Shown: piece after piece, positions 26,704-35,060 of the stretch
Position numbering within the stretch: position 1 is the stretch's first letter
Layout: every line of letters begins with the position of its first letter
Assembly: GCF_003815915.1 (NCBI RefSeq)
Contig: NZ_CP033929.1
Coordinates: 558,001-622,000, forward strand
Direction of reading: 5' to 3'
Origin: Chryseobacterium indoltheticum
GTDB taxonomy: Bacteria; Bacteroidota; Bacteroidia; Flavobacteriales; Weeksellaceae
Length of the DNA: 64,000 nt
Notes under the pieces: generated by a model
Told to the model about the DNA's origin: nothing
The model's database searches: none
Seen by the model: only the letters and a program-made list of their open reading frames with translations
Program-made: the position numbers and the translations under genes

Positions 26704-28542
26704 TTAGTCAAAATTCTGAAGTTCTACCAACTTGTGATAAGTTCCTCTTCTTGCCATTAATTCTTGGTGGCTTCCCTGTTCTACGATGTCGCCTTTTTCC
26801 ATGACCACAATCCAGTCTGCTTTCTGAATCGTTGAAAGTCGGTGAGCGATAACCAGTGAAGTTCTGTTTTCCATCATTTTTTCAAGGGCGTCCTGCACAA
26901 ATTTTTCTGATTCTGTATCCAAAGCAGAAGTAGCTTCATCCAAAATCATAATCGGTGGGTTTTTCAGAACAGCTCTTGCGATAGAAACTCTCTGTTTTTG
27001 TCCGCCAGAAAGTTTTCCTCCGTCATCACCGATATTGGTGTCGTAACCGTTTGGAAGCTGACTAATGAAGTGATCTGCGTTGGCAATTTTTGCTGCTGCA
27101 ATTACTTCATCTCTTGTTGCTTCAGGTTTACCCATCAAAATATTGTTGTAAACCGTATCGTTGAACAATACAGACTCTTGGGTAACCATTCCTAAAAGTT
27201 TTCTGTATTCAGTCAGTTTTAAATGCTTAATATCTGTTTCGTCAATTAAAATCTGACCTTCCGATACATCATAGAAACGTGCCAAAAGATTGGCAATCGT
27301 CGTTTTTCCGCTTCCGCTTTGGCCGACCAATGCAACCGTTTTTCCCTTTGGAATAATCAGATTGAAATTCTTTAAAATCAAATTAGATTTATCGTAATAA
27401 AAACCAATATCTTTAAAATGGATGTGTGTATTCAGGTTTGAAATAGAAACAGGTTCTGCAATTTCCTCAATTTTTACATCAGCGTCAAGAATTTCCAAAA
27501 CTCTGTGTAAAGAAGCCTCACCTTTCTGAACATTAGAAATAGAAGCAGATAAACTTTTCACCGGAGGCAAAATCTGGAAGAACATTCCTAAAAATACTAA
27601 AAAGTCTTCTGGAGCAATACTCTGGTCTACAATGATTTGCTTCCCACCGTACCAAGCAATAATTAAAAAGGTTACGGATCCTAGAAATTCGCTTATTGGT
27701 GATGCCAGTTCCTTTTTTCTGCCTAATCTGATCGAACTGTTGATCCATTTCTGCATAGAACCCATGAAACGGTTGTCCATTATTTTCTCTGCGCTGAAGA
27801 TTTTGATCACTTTAGAAGATTTCAGAGTTTCATCAACGATAGAGAAGATGGTTCCCATTTCGTTTTGTGCTTCATGAGAATCTTTTTTCAGGCTTTTTCC
27901 AATTAAAGCAATCATTGTTCCCATTACCGGTAAAACCAAAAGAGAAAAAAGTGTAAGCTCAGAACTTAACCAGAAAAGACTTATCAATGTACTGATTAAC
28001 ATAAACGGAGCATTGATCAAATCTACCAAGCTTCCCAAAATGTTTCCTTCTACTTCGCCAACATCGTTTGACATACGAGACATCATATCTCCTTTTCTGC
28101 TATCTGTAAAAAATGAAACGGGCAAAGATAAAACCTTACGATACATCTCACCACGAAGATCTTTGGTAACACCAACACGATAATTAATAAGAAGAAAAGA
28201 TCCCAAATATCTGAAAATGTTTCTTAGTAAAAACATAAATGCGGTAATTACGCAAAGCCAGGCTAAAACATTCAAAGTGCCATAATCATCAACCAAAGTC
28301 TGGATGTAATAATTAGAATACTTCTTTAAGTAAGAAAATAAATCTACAAGATCTCCGGAATATACAGGTGCAGCTTTGAAGTTTTCACGTTTGATGGTGC
28401 CAAAAAGCATTCCCAAAACAGGTAATATCGTCCCTAAAGATGCAATCTGAAATACGGAATATAAAAGATTGAAGAATAAACTTCCGTAGATGTATTTCTG
28501 ATGCGGTCGTGCGAATCTGAGTATTTTTTTATATTCGTTCAT
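26704..28542 (-). CDS. ABC exporter, fused permease/ATPase (MsbA-like)
   Basis: A 612-residue half-transporter with six helices in the first 330 residues and a nucleotide-binding domain at about 360-612. Motifs are Walker A GQSGSGKT, Q-loop MVTQESVLFND, signature LSGGQKQR, Walker B MILDEATSALD and the switch His in VIAHRLST. It works as a homodimer. Similarity to MsbA suggests flipping of lipid A-core or other amphiphiles, but many multidrug exporters look alike. Only the small DUF1801 gene follows it. Confidence 0.92.
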   Translation of the reverse strand: MNEYKKILRFARPHQKYIYGSLFFNLLYSVFQIASLGTILPVLGMLFGTIKRENFKAAPVYSGDLVDLFSYLKKYSNYYIQTLVDDYGTLNVLAWLCVITAFMFLLRNIFRYLGSFLLINYRVGVTKDLRGEMYRKVLSLPVSFFTDSRKGDMMSRMSNDVGEVEGNILGSLVDLINAPFMLISTLISLFWLSSELTLFSLLVLPVMGTMIALIGKSLKKDSHEAQNEMGTIFSIVDETLKSSKVIKIFSAEKIMDNRFMGSMQKWINSSIRLGRKKELASPISEFLGSVTFLIIAWYGGKQIIVDQSIAPEDFLVFLGMFFQILPPVKSLSASISNVQKGEASLHRVLEILDADVKIEEIAEPVSISNLNTHIHFKDIGFYYDKSNLILKNFNLIIPKGKTVALVGQSGSGKTTIANLLARFYDVSEGQILIDETDIKHLKLTEYRKLLGMVTQESVLFNDTVYNNILMGKPEATRDEVIAAAKIANADHFISQLPNGYDTNIGDDGGKLSGGQKQRVSIARAVLKNPPIMILDEATSALDTESEKFVQDALEKMMENRTSLVIAHRLSTIQKADWIVVMEKGDIVEQGSHQELMARRGTYHKLVELQNFD

Positions 28543-28592
28543 TCAATAAAATTGGATAGCAAAATTAATTAAAATATAATGATAAGACGTTT

Positions 28593-29516
28593 TTAATTGA
28601 ATTTTACTTTATCATTATATTTAGGATTAAAGTTTTTTGGGCTTAATTTTTCTAAAGTTTTAGCAAAATTATTGATAATCTGTGTCATATTTTTAGAATT
28701 TACAATACTCATGTCGTCATTTGCCTCATGATAATGTTTTATTTTGCTCATGTCTGCGGTAGAAATAGAATGGGCAATAATTTTCTTTTTTACAAAACTT
28801 ACATTATCTGATCTGTAAAATAGCTGTTGCTTCGCATAAGGATCAGGATGGATTTTTAAACCATTAACAGCATTTTGATTAAACAATTCATCAAGATCAG
28901 AAAACTCGTCACCGGTAATGAAAACGGTGTTTTTTCCGAATTCTGCTTCGGTTGCCACCATTTCAAAATTAAATAATGCTGAAAGATTATTATAGATTGG
29001 GTCTAAATTTTTATCCTCAGAAATTGCGGTTGAACCTAGCATTCCTTTTTCTTCGCCATTAAATGCCATGAAGACCATTGAAAATTCAGGTTTTTTATTT
29101 TTAAAATAATCGGCAATTCCTACTAAAGTGGTAATTCCGCTGGCATCGTCATCTGCGCCGTTGTAGATATTGTCTCCCGATTTATTGCTTACCCCGATAT
29201 GATCAAAGTGACCCGAGAATCCTAAAAACTTTTCCGATTTTCCTTTCTTGATTCCGCACACATTGTAAGCCGTTTTTCCTTTATAATTAAAAGGAACGAG
29301 ATAAGAATTCCCTGTGCAATATTCTAAATTGTTTTCTTTGAAAAGCTGTGCAATGTATTCTGCAGCTTTATCGTTTTCAGGAGTTCCGATTTCACGGCCT
29401 TTCATTTCGTCAGAAGCCAGAGTTGAAATGACGGTTCTTACGCGCTCTTCAGAAACATCTTGTGCGAAAGCCGAAGCAGAAAAAAGGGATAGGAAAAGAA
29501 AGGTTAGTTTTTTCAT
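28593..29516 (-). CDS. Secreted M28-family zinc peptidase
   Basis: A 307-residue exported peptidase with a signal peptide cleaved after about residue 19 (SAFAQ). Zinc-site segments are SGHFDHIG (101-108), NGADDDASG (119-127) and FNGEEKGMLGS (152-162), giving the first His, bridging Asp and catalytic Glu pair. M28 enzymes are aminopeptidases; this one probably cleaves peptides in the periplasm or outside. It has no T9SS C-terminal domain. It precedes the ABC exporter gene on the same strand by 50 bp. Confidence 0.92.
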   Translation of the reverse strand: MKKLTFLFLSLFSASAFAQDVSEERVRTVISTLASDEMKGREIGTPENDKAAEYIAQLFKENNLEYCTGNSYLVPFNYKGKTAYNVCGIKKGKSEKFLGFSGHFDHIGVSNKSGDNIYNGADDDASGITTLVGIADYFKNKKPEFSMVFMAFNGEEKGMLGSTAISEDKNLDPIYNNLSALFNFEMVATEAEFGKNTVFITGDEFSDLDELFNQNAVNGLKIHPDPYAKQQLFYRSDNVSFVKKKIIAHSISTADMSKIKHYHEANDDMSIVNSKNMTQIINNFAKTLEKLSPKNFNPKYNDKVKFN

Positions 29517-29783
29517 AGGTAGATTTTACGGGTTTAATTATGATCAAATATGTCGCAGTTTTACCCGAAATGTTGCAAGTAATCTTAATTTATTTACATC
29601 CCACAGATTTCACAGACTCTCACAGGTTTTATTATGATTAAATTATATAGATACTACCTAAACCTTATAGGTTTTTAAAACCTATAAGGTTTGAACAACA
29701 AAATTTAAATATACTATATTCCTGATTTTTAATGCTATTATTTTATTCCAACCATCTGCATAAATCTGTGAAATCAATGGAAA
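29517..29783. other. Gene-free stretch with palindromic repeats
   Basis: No credible gene is seen. Besides the perfect palindrome at 29660-29692 it holds CACAGATTTCACAGA (29602-29616) and, in the opposite sense, TCTGTGAAATC (29765-29775). These resemble dispersed intergenic repeat fragments of this genus (from memory). Confidence 0.5.
29660..29692. repeat. 33-bp palindrome, copy 1 of 2
   Basis: Perfect 16-bp arms AAACCTTATAGGTTTT and AAAACCTATAAGGTTT around one T. A second copy is at 48923-48955 with two substitutions per arm that keep pairing. Confidence 0.85.
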
Positions 29784-29816
29784 ATAAAAAAAACAGCTCC
29801 CAAAAAGGAAGCTGTT
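29784..29816 (-). terminator. Terminator after the DUF4293 gene
   Basis: Stem AACAGCTCC / GGAAGCTGTT (one bulge) with an A-rich left flank that reads as U-run on the reverse strand; 25 bp after the gene's stop. Confidence 0.75.
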
Positions 29817-29840
29817 CTCACTCAAAAAATCGTTGTAAGG

Positions 29841-30230
29841 TTATCGTAGTCTGTCTACAGATTTTACGAGCCTCTCATCTCTTTTGATAAAAATATTTGC
29901 CAAAAACAAACAAATTATCGCAATCGATGGGAAAACCGGCTCAATACCCTTCTCGGGAAAATCTATTCCTCCGGATAAGTTTTGCATCCAGTACACCAAT
30001 ACACCAATCAACAAAGCGTTTATAATGATGCTGATATTATTCAGCAAGATTTGTCTTTTTCTGTTTTTAAAACTAAACAAACTCAATGCGCCAACCAAAA
30101 CCAGGATAATGCATGCGATACTGATGATCGGAAGATTCCCGAAAACATCCACATCTTGTCCTGTTATATATAAGAAAGCTGCTGCTAAAACCGACAGCAA
30201 AATCCAAATGGTCTGTATTCTCTGTAACAT
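29841..30230 (-). CDS. DUF4293 membrane protein
   Basis: A 129-residue protein with four predicted membrane helices (about 5-23, 33-53, 63-81, 100-115) and the DUF4293 opening MLQRIQTIWILLSV. It ends in a positively charged tail (KRDERLVKSVDRLR). Function unknown; the family is confined to Bacteroidota and often lies beside rho. It is divergent from rho, with overlapping promoters. Confidence 0.85.
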   Translation of the reverse strand: MLQRIQTIWILLSVLAAAFLYITGQDVDVFGNLPIISIACIILVLVGALSLFSFKNRKRQILLNNISIIINALLIGVLVYWMQNLSGGIDFPEKGIEPVFPSIAIICLFLANIFIKRDERLVKSVDRLR

Positions 30231-30249
30231 AGAATTTCAAATTCAGAAG

Positions 30250-30280
30250 CAAAAATAACATAAATTTTGCACAATTCAAA
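30250..30280 (-). promoter_or_regulatory. Promoter of the DUF4293 gene
   Basis: Reverse strand TTTG (30277-30280), 19-bp spacer, TATTTTTG (30250-30257), 19 bp before the ATG at 30230. Both elements are exact. Confidence 0.7.
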
Positions 30281-30296
30281 AATAAGTGTAGATTTG
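30266..30296 (+). promoter_or_regulatory. Promoter of rho
   Basis: TTTG (30266-30269), 19-bp spacer, TAGATTTG (30289-30296). Both elements fit the Bacteroidota consensus. The mRNA leader would be about 75 bases. It interleaves with the divergent promoter at 30250-30280. Confidence 0.7.
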
Positions 30297-30374
30297 CAAC
30301 ATACAATGTACTTGAAAACAAAAGTCACCCGACTTACTTTTCTTACTCACAACTAATTACATTTTTACATAAAT

Positions 30375-32240
30375 ATGTTTAACATAGAAACGTTAAGGTC
30401 AAAATCTGTAACGGAATTGACTAAAATCTTAAAAGATTTGGGCGTTAAGGTTGCAAGAACCAGCAATGAAAATGATAAAATTTTTGCTATTCTAGATTTT
30501 CAGGCTTCCAACCCTAAAGTTACAAAAGATTATTTCAATACCACAGAAACCCCTGCTGCTGTTACAGAAGAACAACCGGCAGAGAAGGTAGTAAAACCTG
30601 CTCCCAAAAAAGCTGCTCCAAAAAGAACGGCAAAGCCTAAAGCGGTAACGGAGCCAAAAGAAACACCGCCTGCAACTGCACCGGAAGAGATAAAAACAGA
30701 AGAAGCCCCTGCTGAAGAAGTAAAAGCTGAAGCTGAAACTAAAGAAAGTGCTCCTGAAGAGAAACCAGCTTCTTCTAATAACAGGCAAAAAAGAAAAAGA
30801 GTTTCGCCTCCAGCACAAAATAGTGAAATTGAAGTAAAAGGAACATTAGAACTTCCTTTAAATATAGATTCTCAGCCAAGTGCACCTGCACAAGCTAAAG
30901 AAGAAAGACCTAAAAGACCGCAACAAGCACAGCAAGGTCAGCCTCAAAATCAAAAAGGTCAAAATAATCCACAACAAAACAGTGGAAATTCTCAAAATCA
31001 GAATCAAAACCAGAACCGGAATCAAAATAACAACCAGAATCCTAATCAAAATCAGAACAGACAGCAACATGCTGAAAGACCTGAAAGACAAGAGGAGCAA
31101 CACGAACAGAAGAAAGAGTTCAGCTTCGACGGAATGGTTAGTATTGAAGGGGTTTTGGAAATTTTACCAGACAACTACGGATTTTTACGTTCATCAGACT
31201 TCTCTTATATTTCGTCACCGGATGACGTGTATGTTTCGACAGCACAGATCAGAAATTTTGGTTTAAAAACCGGAGATACGGTAAGAGGAATTGTAAGACT
31301 TCCGAAAGAAGGCGAAAAATATTTTTCATTATTAAAGCCTATTGAAGTTAACGGACGTGATTTAGCATATATTAAAGATCGTGTAGCTTTTGAATATCTT
31401 ACGCCATTATTCCCTGAAGAGAAATTTAATCTTTCGGGAGATAATTCTACGATGTCAACAAGAATTGTAGATCTTTTCGCACCTATCGGGAAAGGGCAAA
31501 GAGCAATGATCGTTGCTCAGCCAAAAACCGGTAAAACAATGTTGCTTAAAGATATTGCCAATTCTATCGCAGCCAATCACCCTGAAGTTTATATGATGGT
31601 TCTTTTGATCGACGAACGTCCTGAAGAAGTTACCGATATGGAAAGAAGTGTGAATGCAGAGGTAATTGCTTCTACATTTGATGAAGCTGCAGATAAGCAC
31701 GTAAAGGTTGCTAATTTAGTTTTAGCAAAAGCCCAAAGAATGGTAGAATGTGGCCATGATGTGGTGATTCTTTTAGATTCAATTACAAGATTGGCAAGAG
31801 CATATAATACAGTAACTCCTGCATCCGGGAAAGTACTTTCCGGTGGTGTTGATGCAAATGCTCTTCACAAACCAAAAAGATTCTTCGGAGCTGCAAGAAA
31901 AATTGAAAATGGAGGGTCGTTAACGATTATTGCAACCGCTTTAATTGATACAGGCTCTAAAATGGATGAAGTTATTTTTGAGGAATTCAAAGGTACCGGA
32001 AACATGGAACTTCAATTAGACAGAAAAATTGCCAACAGAAGAATTTATCCTGCTATCGATTTGGTTTCTTCAAGTACAAGAAGAGACGATTTATTGCTTG
32101 ACGAAGTAACTTCTCAGAGAATGTGGATTTTCAGAAAGTATCTTTCAGAAATGAATCCTATCGAAGCAATGGAATTTGTCAACAAAAACATCAGAGGAAC
32201 TTTAAATAATGAAGAGTTCTTGATGTCAATGAACAGATAA
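30375..32240 (+). CDS. rho: Transcription termination factor Rho with a long disordered insert
   Basis: A 621-residue RNA-dependent helicase that ends transcription. Order: Rho N-terminal domain (about 1-45); a disordered insert of about 190 residues (about 55-245), first Lys/Glu/Pro/Ala-rich, then Gln/Asn-rich with many N and Q repeats (about 190-235); RNA-binding cold-shock-like domain (about 250-325, [10 protein letters not shown]); and the ATPase with Walker A AQPKTGKT (about 380), [28 protein letters not shown] and [10 protein letters not shown]. Enterobacterial Rho has about 419 residues and lacks the insert. Such inserts are known in Bacteroidota, where one in Bacteroides thetaiotaomicron is reported to drive phase separation. 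Confidence 0.97.
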   Translation: MFNIETLRSKSVTELTKILKDLGVKVARTSNENDKIFAILDFQASNPKVTKDYFNTTETPAAVTEEQPAEKVVKPAPKKAAPKRTAKPKAVTEPKETPPATAPEEIKTEEAPAEEVKAEAETKESAPEEKPASSNNRQKRKRVSPPAQNSEIEVKGTLELPLNIDSQPSAPAQAKEERPKRPQQAQQGQPQNQKGQNNPQQNSGNSQNQNQNQNRNQNNNQNPNQNQNRQQHAERPERQEEQHEQKKEFSFDGMVSIEGVLEILPDNYGFLRSSDFSYISSPDDVYVSTAQIRNFGLKTGDTVRGIVRLPKEGEKYFSLLKPIEVNGRDLAYIKDRVAFEYLTPLFPEEKFNLSGDNSTMSTRIVDLFAPIGKGQRAMIVAQPKTGKTMLLKDIANSIAANHPEVYMMVLLIDERPEEVTDMERSVNAEVIASTFDEAADKHVKVANLVLAKAQRMVECGHDVVILLDSITRLARAYNTVTPASGKVLSGGVDANALHKPKRFFGAARKIENGGSLTIIATALIDTGSKMDEVIFEEFKGTGNMELQLDRKIANRRIYPAIDLVSSSTRRDDLLLDEVTSQRMWIFRKYLSEMNPIEAMEFVNKNIRGTLNNEEFLMSMNR

Positions 32241-32266
32241 TAAAGTATTTTTACTTTGAAAATATA

Positions 32267-32296
32267 AAATCAGTCAAATTTTGACTGATTTTTTTG
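32267..32296 (+). terminator. Terminator after rho
   Basis: Perfect 12-bp stem AAATCAGTCAAA / TTTGACTGATTT with almost no loop, followed by T-run; 27 bp after the stop. Confidence 0.8.
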
Positions 32297-32442
32297 TTTA
32301 AACTTCTTTAAGCTGATATTTGAATTTCTCGAAAACGGAAAAGCTTTACTTAATAATAGTAATTTAAAATAATATTTCCGCAATATTTTCCTCTCTTTTT
32401 GTTATTATCAATGTTAAAGATTTATTAAAATAATCTTCACTT

Positions 32443-32474
32443 TTTGATATTGGCTTAAATATTGGCTAACTTTG
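32443..32474 (+). promoter_or_regulatory. Promoter of the superoxide dismutase gene
   Basis: TTTG (32443-32446), 20-bp spacer, TAACTTTG (32467-32474), 24 bp before the ATG at 32499. Both elements are exact, and their place excludes a start at 32472. Confidence 0.75.
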
Positions 32475-32498
32475 AGTCATAACATTAAAAATAAATTT

Positions 32499-33095
32499 AT
32501 GTCATTTGAATTACCAAAATTAGGATATGCTTACGAAGCTTTAGAGCCAACAATAGATGCAAAAACAATGGAAATCCACCATTCAAAGCATCACCAAGCG
32601 TATGTTGACAACTTAAATAAAGCGATTGAAGGAACTGATCTAGACGGATTAACTATTGAAGAAATCTGCAGAACAGGTGTTGAAAAACCAGCTGTAAGAA
32701 ATAACGGTGGTGGTCACTTCAATCACTCTCTTTTCTGGGAAATCTTAACTCCAGGAGGAAGCAAAGAACCTGTAGGAAGTGTAAAAGCTGCTATTGAAAA
32801 TTATGGTGGTCTTGAAAAATTCAAAAATGATTTTTCTGAAGCTGCTAAAACAAGATTTGGTTCAGGTTGGGCTTGGTTAGTAAAAAATGAAGATGGATCT
32901 GTGTCTGTAACTTCTACTCCAAACCAAGATAATCCGTTGATGCCGATTGCTGATGTAAAAGGAACTCCGGTTTTAGGATTGGATGTTTGGGAACACGCTT
33001 ATTACTTAAACTATCAAAACAGAAGACCTGATTATGTATCTGCGTTCTTCGATGTTGTAAACTGGGATAAAGTAGAAGAATTATTCAACAAATAA
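32499..33095 (+). CDS. sodA: Superoxide dismutase, Mn-type
   Basis: A 198-residue Fe/Mn superoxide dismutase. Metal ligands are H27 (HHSKHH), H76 (NHSLFW), D162 and H166 (DVWEHAYY). The active-site Gln lies in the C-terminal domain (Q143 in PNQDNPLM), the pattern of manganese enzymes; iron enzymes have it earlier. The ATG at 32499 gives the family start [10 protein letters not shown]; an upstream ATG at 32472 falls inside the promoter. No signal peptide, so cytoplasmic. Monocistronic with its own promoter and terminator. Confidence 0.95.
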   Translation: MSFELPKLGYAYEALEPTIDAKTMEIHHSKHHQAYVDNLNKAIEGTDLDGLTIEEICRTGVEKPAVRNNGGGHFNHSLFWEILTPGGSKEPVGSVKAAIENYGGLEKFKNDFSEAAKTRFGSGWAWLVKNEDGSVSVTSTPNQDNPLMPIADVKGTPVLGLDVWEHAYYLNYQNRRPDYVSAFFDVVNWDKVEELFNK

Positions 33096-33115
33096 TCTTT
33101 GGTTATTTTAAATAT

Positions 33116-33146
33116 AAAAGGTTCAGAAATTTTCTGAACCTTTTTT
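33116..33146. terminator. Terminator after sodA, also facing the convergent gene
   Basis: Fourteen-bp perfect stem AAAAGGTTCAGAAA / TTTCTGAACCTTTT around one T, then T-run. It ends 4 bp before the convergent gene's stop. Confidence 0.88.
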
Positions 33147-33149
33147 ATG

Positions 33150-33569
33150 TTATCTGAAAGTGTCACTCGCACTCAATCCACTCATTCTCAGTTTGTACTT
33201 CCAATTTACATAAGCGAAAACCTGATACAGTTTATACTCAAATTTGATTCCGTATTTTTCTCTTGGATCATAATCTATCGAAGATTCGATGATGTTTCGA
33301 TATCTTCCAGACCTGTAATAAGAATTCCATTCGTTTACCAGAATTGTATTTCTACTTTTTAAATTAGCTTCAGAGTATTGATTAATTGGTTTTGCGATGG
33401 CATTCATAAAATAATCAAATTGCGTGTCTATTACAATCAAATCCCATTCTCCATCATCATTTTTTGAAGGTTTCATTGCAGATTCTTCTTTTTCGTTTTT
33501 CGGGCTGTTCTGTGCCAATGAATGTACAGGAATAAGAACAGCAAATATTATAATGATTAAATTTTTCAT
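33150..33569 (-). CDS. Secreted DUF6146-like protein
   Basis: A 139-residue protein with signal peptide (1-19, ending HSLAQ). The start is the ATG 33569 (MKNLIIIIFAVLIP); a longer frame to 33698 crosses a terminator and the neighbour gene. The mature region has an acidic start, then WDLIVIDTQFDYFMNAIAKP and LVNEWNSYYRSGRYRNIIESSIDY. This resembles a small Bacteroidota family that I recall as DUF6146; the name is from memory. Function unknown. Confidence 0.7.
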   Translation of the reverse strand: MKNLIIIIFAVLIPVHSLAQNSPKNEKEESAMKPSKNDDGEWDLIVIDTQFDYFMNAIAKPINQYSEANLKSRNTILVNEWNSYYRSGRYRNIIESSIDYDPREKYGIKFEYKLYQVFAYVNWKYKLRMSGLSASDTFR

Positions 33570-33585
33570 AATGAGTAATTTACAC

Positions 33586-33613
33586 AAAAAAAAGCACTCC
33601 AAATAGAGTGCCT
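33586..33613 (-). terminator. Terminator after the secreted nuclease gene
   Basis: Stem GCACTC / GAGTGC extended by A/T pairs with a six-base loop; an eight-base A-run on the left reads as U-run on the reverse strand. Confidence 0.75.
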
Positions 33614-33618
33614 TAATT

Positions 33619-34824
33619 TTATTTTTTGATGTATTCTTTCTGAAGGATCGAAACAGCTGGAAAGTGGTCACTATAGCCACCGGTGAATCGGTCACCATCC
33701 CAAGAACGGAGAGGGTAGCCTTTCCATTGTCCTTCTTTATTCACTAAATAAGAAGGTGCATAGATTTCTGCTTTAAAAATGCTGTAAGTAGGAGTAAGTT
33801 TTTCCTTTGAGTATAAATTCTGAGAAATAATAATCTGATCAAATAAGTTGGGAGCATCTCTGTATGCTAAAGATGCAACTCCTGCTTTATATAATTTGTA
33901 CATTAAATTATAGTAAGGAGTTTTATCAGATAATTCGTCGGGATTTTCTACAGCACCTAAATGTTTTTTCAAACTTGGGCTTACCGGATCGTCATTGTAA
34001 TCTCCCATTGAGATTAACTTTATTCCGGGATATTCTGCAGATAATTTAGCCATTTCTGCTTTCAAAACGACTGCAGCTGCATTTCTTCTTGGTTGAGAAG
34101 CTGCTTCGCCACCGCTTCTTGATGGCCAGTGATTCATGAAAACTGCAATTTTTTCACCATCTAGAAGTCCGACTGCTACCAAAACATCTCTTGTGTATTG
34201 TCTTCTTCCATCTTCGTTGTAAGCTTTTATTTCTTTGGTGTAAGAATTTTGAACTAAAAATCTGTTTTTCTGGTAAATGAGTGCAATGTCAATTCCTCTG
34301 GCATCGTACGAATTGTAGTGTACAATACCATAATTGCTTTTCGCTAAAACCGGCTGTTTAATAAGATCTTCAATTACCTGTCTGTTTTCTACCTCAATCA
34401 GGCCACAGATGGCAGGGTTGTCATTGGTATATTGTCTGCCAAGTTCAGAAATAACTTTTGCTTCATTGGCTAATTTTTGATTATAATACTTTGTTCCCCA
34501 TCTTTTAGGGCTGTTTGCCGTAAAGTCGGTCGCTAAGATTTGATGACGTATCACCTTTTTTCCTATCAAAAGCTCATTACTCCATTCTCCTTTGTAATCT
34601 TCTGTAGTTTCTAAAAATTTTAAAGAATCGATGGGTACGCTTCTGTGAAATTTGGGATTAGAAAAAGGGAGTGTTCCGTCAATATAGTCTGCGGATGGTA
34701 TGGTATCCCAAAGATTTTCTACATTCAGGAAAGCTACGGCTGCTCTTTTAACTTGTTTCTGCTGAGAAAACCCAAAATTAAAAAATAATACAGCCAGAAG
34801 AATAATATATTTTTTCATGTTCAT
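33619..34824 (-). CDS. Secreted endonuclease/exonuclease/phosphatase-family protein
   Basis: A 401-residue exported protein with signal peptide (about 1-22, ending GFSQ) and one EEP domain. Family motifs include AFLNVENLWDT (about 32-42), ICGLIEVENRQVIEDL with the catalytic Glu (about 140), VFMNHWPSRSGGE (about 230-242), ISMGDYNDDP (about 273-282) and a final SDHFPAV. These give the metal and phosphate site of nucleases and phosphodiesterases. The closest type in Bacteroidota is the extracellular endonuclease/exonuclease. It is divergent from a TonB receptor and a DUF5689 lipoprotein, which suggests a shared task in phosphate or nucleic acid use (inference). Confidence 0.88.
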   Translation of the reverse strand: MNMKKYIILLAVLFFNFGFSQQKQVKRAAVAFLNVENLWDTIPSADYIDGTLPFSNPKFHRSVPIDSLKFLETTEDYKGEWSNELLIGKKVIRHQILATDFTANSPKRWGTKYYNQKLANEAKVISELGRQYTNDNPAICGLIEVENRQVIEDLIKQPVLAKSNYGIVHYNSYDARGIDIALIYQKNRFLVQNSYTKEIKAYNEDGRRQYTRDVLVAVGLLDGEKIAVFMNHWPSRSGGEAASQPRRNAAAVVLKAEMAKLSAEYPGIKLISMGDYNDDPVSPSLKKHLGAVENPDELSDKTPYYNLMYKLYKAGVASLAYRDAPNLFDQIIISQNLYSKEKLTPTYSIFKAEIYAPSYLVNKEGQWKGYPLRSWDGDRFTGGYSDHFPAVSILQKEYIKK

Positions 34825-35013
34825 GTTATTAAAATATTCAAAAAATAGAGGCGCTAAAATTACAATTTTTTAGATTATACAGACATTAAATTATCGTAAC
34901 ACTATTTTTGGGATTTCTGATCTAAATGTCAGTTTTTTTAGGATCATTACGGTTTGTTAAGAATAATTAATAGAATAAAGTACTGTAAATGTTTTAATTG
35001 ATGAAAATAATAC

Positions 35014-35021
35014 TAAATTTG
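35014..35021 (+). promoter_or_regulatory. -7 box (TAAATTTG) for the TonB receptor/DUF5689 operon
   Basis: Exact TAnnTTTG match ending 39 bp before the ATG at 35061. The rest of the 236-bp divergent region is AT-rich without other clear elements. Confidence 0.5.
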
Positions 35022-35060
35022 TTGCCCCTTAAATAAAGAAGGTGAAAAAATAAGTTTATT

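Noticed and set aside
30940..31080. Possible tandem DNA repeat or CRISPR-like array in the Gln/Asn tract
   Set aside because: The repetition is codon-level (Q/N) with no fixed repeat unit or spacers.
30492..31103. Antisense open frames of about 80-110 codons within rho
   Set aside because: They arise from the biased codons of the disordered insert (Phe/Arg/Leu-rich translation) and have no family features.
32472..32498. Earlier ATG for superoxide dismutase
   Set aside because: It lies within the -7 box at 32467-32474, and the family N-terminus begins at [10 protein letters not shown].
33570..33698. N-terminal extension of the DUF6146-like gene
   Set aside because: It would run through the nuclease terminator and coding end; a good signal peptide begins at 33569.
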